A program made the position numbers and the translations under genes. A stretch of 64,000 bases of DNA from Marinobacterium sedimentorum (GTDB taxonomy: Bacteria; Pseudomonadota; Gammaproteobacteria; Pseudomonadales; Balneatricaceae). Of the stretch, positions 1 to 9,327 are shown in pieces. Each line of letters starts with the position of its first letter. Position 1 is the first letter of the stretch. The DNA lies in contig NZ_JALDYX010000012.1 of NCBI RefSeq assembly GCF_024267675.1, positions 1-64,000 on the forward strand, written 5' to 3'. Under the pieces are notes generated by a model that worked only from the letters and a program-made list of their open reading frames with translations, searched no databases and was not told the origin of the DNA.

Positions 1-55
1 CCTTTCGAGCACTAGCACCTGAAGCTAGCGTGTCTACCAATTCCACCACATCTGC
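1..55 (-). tRNA. tRNA-Leu(CAG), 5' part only
   Basis: On the minus strand the sequence from 55 down to the window edge reads as the 5' half of a class II tRNA. The acceptor strand GCAGATG is followed by TG and the D-arm GTGGAATTGGTAGACAC typical of bacterial tRNA-Leu. An anticodon stem CTAGC/GCTAG then encloses the loop TTCAGGT, giving anticodon CAG. The start of the long variable arm is visible. The T-arm, the 3' acceptor strand and any CCA lie outside the window. Confidence 0.9.
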
Positions 56-121
56 GACGAAAGTGGGGCGAATTATATAGACGGTTTTTTGCCTTGTGAA
101 GCCCCAATATGAAAATATTTA

Positions 122-1084
<963 letters not shown>

Positions 1085-1115
1085 GGTTTCAAGGGTCCAT
1101 CAAATGACAATTTAA

Positions 1116-1128
1116 GTTACACTATAAC
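1116..1128. promoter_or_regulatory. Candidate Zur box between znuA and zur
   Basis: GTTACACTATAAC matches the core GTTATANTATAAC of the gammaproteobacterial Zur box with one mismatch in the left arm. It lies centrally in the 66-bp divergent gap between znuA and zur-znuCB, where one bound Zur dimer pair could repress both directions when zinc is sufficient. The outer flanks match the longer consensus poorly. Confidence 0.65.
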
Positions 1129-1150
1129 AAAACATATTCAGCGCGAAACC

Positions 1151-1651
1151 ATGAGCAAGCAACCTTTATCATTTCAGCCCGGGCACAATCACGACAGGTG
1201 CATCCACCAGGCGCTGCACAAAGCCCGCACGCTCTGCAACGAGCGCAAGCAGCGCCTGACACCCATTCGCGAACTGGTACTGCAGCTCATCTGGCAGAGT
1301 CACAAGCCGCTGGGCGCCTACGAGCTGCTGCCAGCCCTGGCGGACGCGGGATTCAACTCGGCCCCGCCAACGGTCTACCGCGCACTGGATTTTCTGCAAG
1401 CCCAGGGACTGGTGCACCGCATTGCCTCCCTCAATGCCTTCATCGGCTGTCCGCACCCGGGCCCGGCGCATCAGGGCTGCTTTCTGATCTGCCGCAGCTG
1501 CAGCAGTACGGTGGAACTGGAGTCGGCGCCGGTACAGAACGCCATTCACAGCAGCGCCGCGCACCTGGGCTTTATCATCGAACAGGAAACCGTTGAAGTC
1601 GTGGGCCTGTGTCCGAATTGCCAAAACAGCCTGCAGCGGGAGGCAGAATGA
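1151..1651 (+). CDS. zur: Zinc uptake regulator Zur (Fur family)
   Basis: The 166-residue Fur-family repressor starts at ATG 1151; the open frame extends further upstream, but that part overlaps znuA antisense. An N-terminal winged helix ([26 protein letters not shown], then [11 protein letters not shown]) is followed by a dimerisation domain with CRSC and CPNC, which form the structural zinc site. Position beside znuABC and the Zur-box-like site identify it as Zur rather than Fur. It should repress znu genes when zinc is bound. Its stop overlaps the znuC start (ATGA), so translation is probably coupled and Zur would be autoregulated. Confidence 0.93.
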   Translation: MSKQPLSFQPGHNHDRCIHQALHKARTLCNERKQRLTPIRELVLQLIWQSHKPLGAYELLPALADAGFNSAPPTVYRALDFLQAQGLVHRIASLNAFIGCPHPGPAHQGCFLICRSCSSTVELESAPVQNAIHSSAAHLGFIIEQETVEVVGLCPNCQNSLQREAE

Positions 1652-2436
1652 GTAACCACGCACACCAGCACCTTGCCAGGCTGGACGGCATCAACGTGCG
1701 CTTTGGGCGCAACCATGTGCTGCAGAACATATCCATGGAACTGCACCGCGACTGCATCACCACCCTGATAGGCCCCAATGGCGCCGGCAAAACCACCCTG
1801 GTGCGGGTCGTGCTGGGGCTGATCAAGCCCAGCAGCGGCGAGGTCTGGCGCAAGCCCGATCTGCGCATCGGCTATATGCCGCAGAAGCTGCATATCGATC
1901 ATACTTTTCCGCTGACCGTGGAGCGTTTCCTGCAAACAGCCCGCAGCCGCGACAACGCCTCGCTGGAAAAGGCGCTGGCCGATGTCGGTGCACTGCGCCT
2001 GCTGAAACAGTCGATCCACAGCCTCTCGGGCGGTGAAACCCAGCGCGTGCTGCTGGCGCGGGCGCTGCTGCAGGAGCCGACCCTGCTGGTTCTGGATGAG
2101 CCGGTGCAGGGTGTGGACATCAACGGTCAGATCGAGCTGTACAAGCTGATCGCCCGCATCCGTGATCAGCGCGGCTGCGGTGTACTGATGATTTCCCACG
2201 ACCTGCACCTGGTGATGTCCTCCACCGACCATGTGGTGTGCATGAACCGCCACGTCTGCTGCTCCGGACACCCCGAGCAGGTCAGCAATGATCCGACCTT
2301 TATCGAGATGTTCGGCGTGCCCGGCGCCGAAAACCTGGCGCTCTACAGCCACCACCACAACCATGTCCACAATGTTCACGGCGATGTCATCAAGCCGGCA
2401 GGCGCCGCGGTAAAGAGTAACGAGCCCCATGGATGA
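1648..2436 (+). CDS. znuC: Zinc ABC transporter ATP-binding protein ZnuC
   Basis: The 262-residue ABC ATPase energises ZnuB. It has Walker [11 protein letters not shown] (residues ~43-52), the [16 protein letters not shown] signature and Walker [13 protein letters not shown], with the H-loop at MISHDLHLV. The C-terminus is His-rich ([12 protein letters not shown]), common in ZnuC. ATG 1648 is chosen because it overlaps the zur stop and follows a GGGAGG ribosome-binding site at 1638-1643. The longer frame to 1609 lies inside zur. It overlaps znuB by 8 bp. Confidence 0.95.
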   Translation: MSNHAHQHLARLDGINVRFGRNHVLQNISMELHRDCITTLIGPNGAGKTTLVRVVLGLIKPSSGEVWRKPDLRIGYMPQKLHIDHTFPLTVERFLQTARSRDNASLEKALADVGALRLLKQSIHSLSGGETQRVLLARALLQEPTLLVLDEPVQGVDINGQIELYKLIARIRDQRGCGVLMISHDLHLVMSSTDHVVCMNRHVCCSGHPEQVSNDPTFIEMFGVPGAENLALYSHHHNHVHNVHGDVIKPAGAAVKSNEPHG

Positions 2437-3232
2437 CTTTCTGCTGTATGCCCTGATCGGCGGCCTGGGCGTTGCCATTATTGCCGGCCCGCTGGGCTCC
2501 TTCGTGGTCTGGCGCCGCATGGCCTATTTCGGCGATACCCTGGCGCACTCGGCCCTGCTGGGCGTAGCGCTGGGCTTTATGCTGGAAATCAACGTCAACC
2601 TGGCGGTCGTGACCAGCTGCGTGCTGCTGGCGCTGCTACTGGTGACATTGCAGCGCCAGCGCTTTGTGGCTACCGATACACTGCTCGGCATCATGGCCCA
2701 CAGCACCCTGTCCCTCGGGCTCGTGGCCATTGCCCTGCTGGACAACGTGCGCGTCGACCTGCTGGCCTACCTCTTCGGTGACCTGCTGGCCATCACGGTG
2801 CAGGACATTTTCTGGATTTACGGCGGTGGCGCCCTGGTACTGCTGTTGCTGTGGCGCCTGTGGGACGGCCTTCTGGCCATCACCATCAATGAGGAACTGG
2901 CCCAGGTCGAAGGCGTAGCTGTGGCCCGACTGCGCCTGACGCTGATGCTGCTGATCGCCGTGGTGATTGCCGCGGCCATGAAGATCGTCGGCATTCTGCT
3001 GATCACATCGCTGCTGATTATCCCGGCCGCCGCCGCCAGGCGCCTGTCCCGCACGCCGGAGCAAATGGCCTGTCTGGCCGCAGTGCTGGGCTGCCTGGCG
3101 GTCACCGCAGGACTCGCCGCCTCCTGGCGCTGGGATACCCCGGCCGGTCCCTCGGTCGTGGTCGCAGCGCTCGCTGAATTCCTGCTGCTGTACAGCCTGC
3201 CGCTGCGCCAGACCGGAGCCCGCGCCGGGTGA
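2429..3232 (+). CDS. znuB: Zinc ABC transporter permease ZnuB
   Basis: The 267-residue ABC-3 family permease has about eight hydrophobic segments. A conserved [22 protein letters not shown] block lies near residues 28-50, and the coupling region [17 protein letters not shown] is towards the C-terminus. It forms the zinc channel of ZnuABC in the inner membrane. It overlaps znuC upstream and dinF downstream (GTGA at 3229-3232), so the zur-znuC-znuB-dinF string looks like one transcription unit. Confidence 0.95.
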   Translation: MDDFLLYALIGGLGVAIIAGPLGSFVVWRRMAYFGDTLAHSALLGVALGFMLEINVNLAVVTSCVLLALLLVTLQRQRFVATDTLLGIMAHSTLSLGLVAIALLDNVRVDLLAYLFGDLLAITVQDIFWIYGGGALVLLLLWRLWDGLLAITINEELAQVEGVAVARLRLTLMLLIAVVIAAAMKIVGILLITSLLIIPAAAARRLSRTPEQMACLAAVLGCLAVTAGLAASWRWDTPAGPSVVVAALAEFLLLYSLPLRQTGARAG

Positions 3233-4569
3233 GCCAGTACCGCCTGCGCTGGCCCAGCCGCGAGTGCCACCAGCGCATCTGGCAACTGGCCTGGCCGATG
3301 ATCCTGAGCAATATCACCGTACCCCTGCTGGGGCTGGTGGATACCGCGGTGATCGGCCATCTTCCCGAGAGCCACTACCTGGGTGCCGTGGCCGTGGGCG
3401 GGATGATTTTCACCACCCTTTACTGGGCCTTCGGCTTTCTGCGCATGGGCACCACCGGCCTTACAGCCCAGGCCCAGGGCCGCGAGGACGGCGCCCAGAT
3501 ACGCCTGCTGCTGGCCCGCGCCCTGGTGCTGGGGGCGGCGCTCGGCCTGCTGCTGTTGCTGGTACACCGGCCCCTGGTCGCCATAGCCCTGTCACTGGTG
3601 GATGCCGGCGATCTGGTTACTGCCGAAGCCGAGCGCTATGCCTGGATCCGCATCTTTGGTGCCCCCGCGGTGCTGTGCAATTACGCCCTGCTGGGCTGGT
3701 TTCTGGGTAACCAGAACACCCGCATTCCACTGCTGTTACTGCTGGTGACCAACGTCGCCAACATGCTGCTGGATCTGCTGGCGGTCTACGGTCTTGGTAT
3801 GCATGCCGACGGCGTGGCCCTGGCCACAGTGTGCTCAGAGTACCTGTCGCTGGGGCTGGGGCTTTACCTGACAAAGCGCGTGCTGCGCAACACCTCCGGC
3901 ACTCTCGACCGGCAGAGCCTGTGGCACCTGCCGGATTACATAGAGCTGCTGATAGTCAATCGCTACCTCTTTGTTCGCACCCTGCTGTTGTTGTTGTCCT
4001 TTGCCTTTTTCACCAGCCAGGGCGCACGCATGGGCACCCTGACGCTGTCGGCCAATGCCGTGCTGCTGAACTTCCTGCTGCTGATTTCCCACGGTCTGGA
4101 TGGTTTCGCCCACGCCACCGAGGCCCTCGCCGGGCGCGCCATCGGCCAGCGCCGGCTGGATCACTTCTACGATACGGTGCTCACGGCACTGATCTGGTCG
4201 CTGTTCACCGCCCTGGCCTTCAGTCTGCTGTTCTGGCTGGCAGGTGCACAGATTATCGGCATCCTGACGGACATTGAACCAGTGCGCGCCCTGGCCATCG
4301 ATTTCCTGCCCTGGATCATCCTGTTGCCGCTGGTGGGCGTCTGGAGCTATCTGCTGGACGGCATATTCATCGGCACCACCCAGGTACGCGCCATGCAGAA
4401 CACCATGATCGTTTCGGTATTCTGCGTCTATCTGCCGCTCTGGTGGCTGCTTCAGGGTCTGGGGAATCAGGGTCTCTGGCTCGCCTTCATGGGGCTCTTT
4501 GTGGCCCGCGCGCTGACCGGCGGCTATGTTTACCGCACACTGTGCAAAAAGGAGCTCTGGTTATCCTGA
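3229..4569 (+). CDS. dinF: MATE-family efflux transporter, DinF type
   Basis: The 446-residue protein has about 12 membrane segments and the DinF-type N-terminus (LAWPMILSNITVPLLGLVDTAVIGHL; later FLRMGTTGLTAQAQG). MATE proteins export cationic drugs or metabolites using a Na+ or H+ gradient. Start GTG 3229 overlaps the znuB stop, and the stop TGA 4567-4569 overlaps the next start. In E. coli dinF follows lexA; here it is chained to the zinc operon, so zinc-dependent expression is possible. No LexA box was noticed. Confidence 0.88.
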   Translation: MSQYRLRWPSRECHQRIWQLAWPMILSNITVPLLGLVDTAVIGHLPESHYLGAVAVGGMIFTTLYWAFGFLRMGTTGLTAQAQGREDGAQIRLLLARALVLGAALGLLLLLVHRPLVAIALSLVDAGDLVTAEAERYAWIRIFGAPAVLCNYALLGWFLGNQNTRIPLLLLLVTNVANMLLDLLAVYGLGMHADGVALATVCSEYLSLGLGLYLTKRVLRNTSGTLDRQSLWHLPDYIELLIVNRYLFVRTLLLLLSFAFFTSQGARMGTLTLSANAVLLNFLLLISHGLDGFAHATEALAGRAIGQRRLDHFYDTVLTALIWSLFTALAFSLLFWLAGAQIIGILTDIEPVRALAIDFLPWIILLPLVGVWSYLLDGIFIGTTQVRAMQNTMIVSVFCVYLPLWWLLQGLGNQGLWLAFMGLFVARALTGGYVYRTLCKKELWLS

Positions 4570-5669
4570 TGCGTAAATTGCTGCTGCTCGCCTGCCTTCT
4601 GCCGGCCCTGAGTGCCCGGGCCGAACTTCCAATTCACCTGCTCAAGGTGCCCAGCGGGCACGACATTGCCCTGGTGGCCGAGGTACCGGGGGCCCGGCAA
4701 CTGGCGCTGGGGGACTCAGGCACCCTGTTTGTCGGCAGTCGCAACGGCGATGGCATTACGGCGCTGCGGGACCAGGATGGTGATGGCCGCTACGAGCAGT
4801 CGATCCGCATCGGCTCGGGGCTCAGCATGCCCAACGGCGTGGCGGTATACCAGGGTGATCTCTATGTGGCGGAGGTGAATCGCATCTGGCGCTATCCGGC
4901 CATCGAGCAGCGCCTGCCGGAGATTCCGGCCCGCCAGCTCATCACCGACCAGCTGCCGCGCAACAAGCATCACGGCGCCAAATACCTGTCCGTCGGGCCC
5001 GATGGCTGGCTCTATTTCAATATAGGTGCGCCCTGCAATGTCTGCCTGCCGGACAACCCGCTGTTTGCCACCATCAGCCGGATCAACCCGCGCTCGGGCC
5101 GTATCGAGGTGGTCGCCCAGGGCGTGCGCAACAGCGTGGGCATGGACTGGCACCCGGTGAGCAGCCAGCTCTGGTTCACCGACAACGGCCGCGACCAGCT
5201 GGGGGATAACCTGCCGGACGACGAACTGAACCGCCTCACCGAACCCGGTCAGCATTTCGGTTTTCCGTTTTTTCACAGCAATCACAAGGCCAGGCCCGTA
5301 CCGGACCCGGTCTATGCGGCCACCGCCGAAACCACTGACTTTGTCTCTCCGGTGCTGGGGCTCGGTGCCCATGTGGCGGCACTGGGCATGACTTTCTATC
5401 GCGGCGAGCAGCTGCCCAAGGCCGGCGGCAATACCTTGTTTATCGCCGAGCACGGTTCATGGAACCGCAGCCAGAAATCCGGCTACCGGGTCATGAAGCT
5501 GCAAACCGAGGAGGACAGGATCCTCAGCCACAAGCCCTTCGTCACCGGCTGGCTGCAGGGGCAGAGCGCCTGGGGACGCCCGGTGGATGTGCTGGTCGAC
5601 AGGGATGGCAGCCTGCTGATTTCCGACGATCAGGCCGGCGCCATTTACCGGGTCAGTGCCGAGCACTGA
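4569..5669 (+). CDS. Periplasmic PQQ-dependent sugar dehydrogenase-like protein (GSDH fold)
   Basis: The 366-residue protein has a cleavable signal peptide (MRKLLLLACLLPALSARA) and a six-bladed beta-propeller of the glucose/sorbosone dehydrogenase family. Recognisable blocks are NKHHGAKYLSVGPDGWLY, VAQGVRNSVGMDWHP, WFTDNGRDQLGDNLPDDELN and AEHGSWNRS. The family oxidises aldoses at the periplasmic face with PQQ, but many members have no known substrate. ATG 4569 shares one base with the dinF stop, so it is probably the last gene of the znu-dinF unit. A small Cys pair (APCNVC) is present. Confidence 0.85.
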   Translation: MRKLLLLACLLPALSARAELPIHLLKVPSGHDIALVAEVPGARQLALGDSGTLFVGSRNGDGITALRDQDGDGRYEQSIRIGSGLSMPNGVAVYQGDLYVAEVNRIWRYPAIEQRLPEIPARQLITDQLPRNKHHGAKYLSVGPDGWLYFNIGAPCNVCLPDNPLFATISRINPRSGRIEVVAQGVRNSVGMDWHPVSSQLWFTDNGRDQLGDNLPDDELNRLTEPGQHFGFPFFHSNHKARPVPDPVYAATAETTDFVSPVLGLGAHVAALGMTFYRGEQLPKAGGNTLFIAEHGSWNRSQKSGYRVMKLQTEEDRILSHKPFVTGWLQGQSAWGRPVDVLVDRDGSLLISDDQAGAIYRVSAEH

Positions 5670-5708
5670 TCCCGCCGGCGGAGAGGCTGAAACCCCCGCA
5701 GGACCTGA

Positions 5709-6311
5709 TCAGAGACTGAAGCGTTCGCCCGCGGCAACACAGTCCGCATGGCACGGGCAGCTCAGCAGGTGATCGTTCACCAGGCCCACGGCCTGCATGT
5801 AGGCGTAGCAGATGGTGGGGCCGACAAACCGCATGCCCTGGCGCTTGAGCTCTTTGGAAAGCTGCCGGGATTCTGCCGTCTGGGCAGGAATCTGCGCCAT
5901 GAGTTCACGCCGCCCCTGCAACGGCTTGCCATCGGTGAACTGCCACAGATACTGGGCGAAACTGCCATGCATTGCCTGCAGTTCCAGAAAGATGCGGGCA
6001 TTGCCAATGGCGCTTTCGAGCTTGCCGCGGTGGCGGATCACACCGGGGTCCGCCAGCATGGCCTCGATAGCATCGCCGCCCAGGGCGGCCACCCGTGCCG
6101 GATCGAAACCCTGGAAATGCCGCCGGTAACCTTCGCGCTTTTCCAGCACAGTGCGCCAGCTGAGGCCCGCCTGGGCGCCCTCCAGCACAAGAAACTCGAA
6201 TAGCACGCTATCACTCGTCTGGGGCCGGCCCCATTCGTTATCGTGGTAGTCAATTTCCAGCGCACTGTTCAGCGCCCAGGCACAGCGAGTTACTGTGCCT
6301 TCAGCGCTCAT
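5709..6311 (-). CDS. tag: DNA-3-methyladenine glycosylase I
   Basis: The 200-residue base-excision enzyme removes 3-methyladenine from DNA. It shows RCAW (Cys10), YHDNEWG (His23), LEGAQAGLSW, GIIRHRGKLESAIGNA-type and FVGPTICYAYMQAVGLVNDH blocks. A C-terminal His/Cys pair completes the structural zinc site of the Tag family. The start overlaps the yheV stop (ATGA at 6308-6311), so it is co-transcribed with yheV. Confidence 0.95.
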   Translation of the reverse strand: MSAEGTVTRCAWALNSALEIDYHDNEWGRPQTSDSVLFEFLVLEGAQAGLSWRTVLEKREGYRRHFQGFDPARVAALGGDAIEAMLADPGVIRHRGKLESAIGNARIFLELQAMHGSFAQYLWQFTDGKPLQGRRELMAQIPAQTAESRQLSKELKRQGMRFVGPTICYAYMQAVGLVNDHLLSCPCHADCVAAGERFSL

Positions 6312-6565
6312 TTGCTGCTGTCTTTGACGGGGTTGGGCACAAAGCGAATCGGCCGCTCACCGTCATCAAGCACCGGCTTGGCCTGATTGACGCGAGTTTC
6401 GAGCTCTTTCACTTCAGGCGTACCATCCAGACGCTGGGTATCCTCGAAGTCGCAACGCACGCATTCGCGATACTCGCGCTCGTCGTCCCGATACATTCGC
6501 AGGCAATCCATCTGGCCACAGCGCGGACAGACCGCACCGGCGATAAAACGTTTGATCACTGTCAT
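6308..6565 (-). CDS. yheV: YheV-family putative zinc ribbon protein
   Basis: This 85-residue protein has two CxxC pairs (CPRCGQMDC and CVRCDFED) forming a probable zinc ribbon, and ends with the acidic/Pro-rich tail seen in the YheV family (DUF2387). The function is unknown. As in E. coli, the gene sits immediately downstream of prlC. It overlaps tag by four bases. Confidence 0.88.
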   Translation of the reverse strand: MTVIKRFIAGAVCPRCGQMDCLRMYRDDEREYRECVRCDFEDTQRLDGTPEVKELETRVNQAKPVLDDGERPIRFVPNPVKDSSK

Positions 6566-6630
6566 AGGTTCCTGCCCTGTGGCAGGCCGTCACGGACAAC
6601 CTGCACAGCTTGTAGCACGTTAATGTAGAC

Positions 6631-8655
6631 TCAGATTATGCCTGCGTGACGCAGCAGCGCATCGACGCTGGGTTCGCGGCCCCGGAAGGCGACGAACAGC
6701 TCCATCGGTTCACGGGAGCCACCCATCTCGAGGACATTGCTGCGAAAATCCGCACCGGCCCGGGGGCTGAAAATACCTTCTTCCTCGAAGCGGGAAAAGG
6801 CGTCCGCCGACAGGACTTCGGCCCACTTGTAGCTATAGTAGCCAGCGGCGTAGCCACCGGCAAAGATATGGCTGAAGCTGTTCTGGAAGCGGTTGAAGTC
6901 CGGCACAGGCACCACCGACACCCGCTCGCGCACGCCATCCAGCAGCTGCTGCACATTGGTTACGCCAGGCTGGAAGTCACGGTGCAACTGGAAATCAAAC
7001 AGGGAAAACTCGAGCTGACGCACCATGAACATGGCGGACTGGAAGTTTTTCGCCGCCAGCATCTTGTCGAGCAGCGCCTTGGGCAGCACTTCACCGGTCT
7101 GGTAATGGCCGGATATCAGCGCCAGGGCTTCGGGCTCCCAGCACCAGTTTTCCATAAACTGGCTCGGCAGTTCCACCGCATCCCAGGCAACGCCATTGAT
7201 GCCGCTGACATCGGCGCATTCTATCTGCGTCAGCATGTGATGCAGACCGTGACCGAACTCATGGAACAGGGTGGTGACTTCGGTGTGGGTCAGCAGTGCC
7301 GGATTCGTGCCCACCGCCGGTGTGAAGTTGCACACCAGGTAAGCTACGGGCAACTGCAGCCGCCCATCGGGCAGACGGCGGCGAATACGGCAGGTATCCA
7401 TCCAGGCACCGCCGCGCTTGTTGTCGCGGGCGTAAGGGTCCAGGTAGAAACTGGCCAGGCGCTCGCCCTTGCGCATGACATTGAACAGGCGCGCATCCTT
7501 GTGCCAGCGATCAAACTCCGTCACCTCTTCGATCTGGATATCAAACAGGCGCCCGGCTACCTGGAACAGACCGTCGAGCACCCTGGGCATCGGGAAGTAA
7601 GGCCGCAGCGCTTCCTGGGAAACATCGTAACGGGCCTGCTTGAGCTTTTCGCTGCAATAGGCGATATCCCAGGCCTCTAGGGTTTCCAGACCATAGTGCT
7701 CGCGGGCAAAGTCGCACAGTTCGCGGTATTCCTGTTGCCCCGCCGTGCGGGCGCGGCCGGCCAGGTCTTCCAGGAAGCCCACCACCTGGTCGGTCGACTC
7801 CGCCATTTTGGTCGCCAGCGAATACTCGGCATAGTTGGCAAAGCCCAGCAGCAGGGCCAGCTCATGGCGCAACGCCAGAATATCGTCGATCAGCTGGGTA
7901 TTGTCCCACTTCGCATCGGCGCCGAGCTCCGAGGCACGGGTGGCATAGGCGCTGTAAAGCTGGTGGCGCAGATCGCGATTGTCGGCGTGCGTGACCACGG
8001 CGAAATAGGACGGGAAATCCAGCGTCAGCAGCCAGCCCTGCTGCTCGCGGGCCTCGGCAGCCTGCCTGGCTCCGGCCAGTGCCATGTCAGGCAAGCCGGC
8101 AAGCTCGGCCTCGTCGCTAATCAGCAGGCTCCAGGCGTTGGTCGCATCCAGTACATTCTCGGAGAAACGGGTGGTCAGCAAGGACAGCTTTTGCTGCAGC
8201 TCGGCGTAACGCTGCTGAGCTTCTGCCGGCAGGGCTATGCCCGACAGACGGAAATCCCGCAGGGTGTTGGACACCACCTTGCGCTGCGGGCCATCCAGCG
8301 TCTGGTCATTCTCTGCCAGATGGCTGAAGGCCTCGAACAGCTGCTGGTTCTGCCCCAGCTCTGTCCAGTACTGCGACAACTTGGGCAGGCAGGCATTGTA
8401 GGCCTGGCGCAGGGCATCACCATTAACCACCGAATTCATATGCGACACCGGCGACCAGGCCCGGGACAGGTCGTCATTGAGCTGTTCCAGTGGCGCCACC
8501 AGGCTGTTCCAGTCCGGCGTCGCCGTCGCCTGGCACAGGGCTTGGATGCCCGCCCGGTTGCGGCCAAGCAGCTCGTCAATCGCCGGCTCCACGTTTTCGG
8601 GCTTGATGGCACTGAAAGTCGGCAGTTCGGGTTGCTGCAGCAGCGGGTTGCTCAT
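6631..8655 (-). CDS. prlC: Oligopeptidase A (M3 metallopeptidase)
   Basis: The 674-residue cytosolic zinc peptidase degrades oligopeptides, including cleaved signal peptides. The M3 motif FHEFGHGLHHML carries the two zinc His residues and catalytic Glu; the third ligand Glu follows in AVELPSQFMENW. Start ATG 8655 (MSNPLLQQPELPTF) matches the family N-terminus. The upstream extension to 8733 lacks similarity and runs into the divergent promoter region. The yheV-tag pair follows on the same strand. Confidence 0.95.
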   Translation of the reverse strand: MSNPLLQQPELPTFSAIKPENVEPAIDELLGRNRAGIQALCQATATPDWNSLVAPLEQLNDDLSRAWSPVSHMNSVVNGDALRQAYNACLPKLSQYWTELGQNQQLFEAFSHLAENDQTLDGPQRKVVSNTLRDFRLSGIALPAEAQQRYAELQQKLSLLTTRFSENVLDATNAWSLLISDEAELAGLPDMALAGARQAAEAREQQGWLLTLDFPSYFAVVTHADNRDLRHQLYSAYATRASELGADAKWDNTQLIDDILALRHELALLLGFANYAEYSLATKMAESTDQVVGFLEDLAGRARTAGQQEYRELCDFAREHYGLETLEAWDIAYCSEKLKQARYDVSQEALRPYFPMPRVLDGLFQVAGRLFDIQIEEVTEFDRWHKDARLFNVMRKGERLASFYLDPYARDNKRGGAWMDTCRIRRRLPDGRLQLPVAYLVCNFTPAVGTNPALLTHTEVTTLFHEFGHGLHHMLTQIECADVSGINGVAWDAVELPSQFMENWCWEPEALALISGHYQTGEVLPKALLDKMLAAKNFQSAMFMVRQLEFSLFDFQLHRDFQPGVTNVQQLLDGVRERVSVVPVPDFNRFQNSFSHIFAGGYAAGYYSYKWAEVLSADAFSRFEEEGIFSPRAGADFRSNVLEMGGSREPMELFVAFRGREPSVDALLRHAGII

Positions 8656-8756
8656 TCGATCGAATCTCCAGGGCGTGACGGGGGCCAAAACATGGCTGTC
8701 ATTATACAATGGGGGGCGCGTATAGGATTTCAACAGGCTTTCGACAGGTAGGCAGC

Positions 8757-9305
8757 ATGAAGATTCGCAGTTTCAAGGGCATGACCCCGGTACTGGGCGA
8801 GCGCGTATTCGTCGATCCCAGCGCCGTGGTGCTTGGCGACGTGAAGATCGGTGACGATGCCTCCATCTGGCCCCTGGTGGTTATACGTGGCGACATGCAC
8901 CGCATTCGCATAGGCGCGCGCAGCAGCATTCAGGACGGTTCGGTGCTGCACATCACCCATGCGGGGCCTTTCAACCCCGACGGTTTCCCGCTGCTGATTG
9001 GCGACGAAGTCACCGTCGGCCACCAGGCCATGCTGCATGGCTGCACCATCGGCAGCCGCATCCTGATCGGCATGGGTGCCATGGTCATGGACGGCGCCGT
9101 GATTGAGGACGAAGTCGTACTGGGCGCCGGCAGCCTGGTACCGCCTGGCAAGACGCTGCACAGCGGTTACCTCTACGTCGGCCGTCCGGCAAAACAGGTG
9201 CGCCCGCTCACTGAAAAGGAACTGGCCTACTTCAGCTACACGGCCGGCAACTATGTCCGTCTCAAGGATGAGCACCTGCAGGAAGCCTACAGCCAGGATT
9301 CCTGA
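8757..9305 (+). CDS. Gamma carbonic anhydrase-like hexapeptide protein (YrdA family)
   Basis: The 182-residue left-handed beta-helix protein is made of hexapeptide repeats (VVLGDVKIGDDASIWPLVVIRGD). Potential metal-binding His residues occur in HITHAG and VGHQAMLHGC, as in gamma carbonic anhydrases and E. coli YrdA. It is a probable cytosolic trimer with zinc at subunit interfaces, though many members lack demonstrated CO2 hydration. ATG 8757 follows an AGGTAGGC ribosome-binding site. It is divergent from prlC. Confidence 0.9.
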   Translation: MKIRSFKGMTPVLGERVFVDPSAVVLGDVKIGDDASIWPLVVIRGDMHRIRIGARSSIQDGSVLHITHAGPFNPDGFPLLIGDEVTVGHQAMLHGCTIGSRILIGMGAMVMDGAVIEDEVVLGAGSLVPPGKTLHSGYLYVGRPAKQVRPLTEKELAYFSYTAGNYVRLKDEHLQEAYSQDS

Positions 9306-9327
9306 TTCAGGTTCAGCGGGGCCTGGC

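Noticed and set aside
6646..8751. Long plus-strand frames opposite prlC
   Set aside because: Antisense shadows of a well-supported M3 peptidase gene, without domain motifs.
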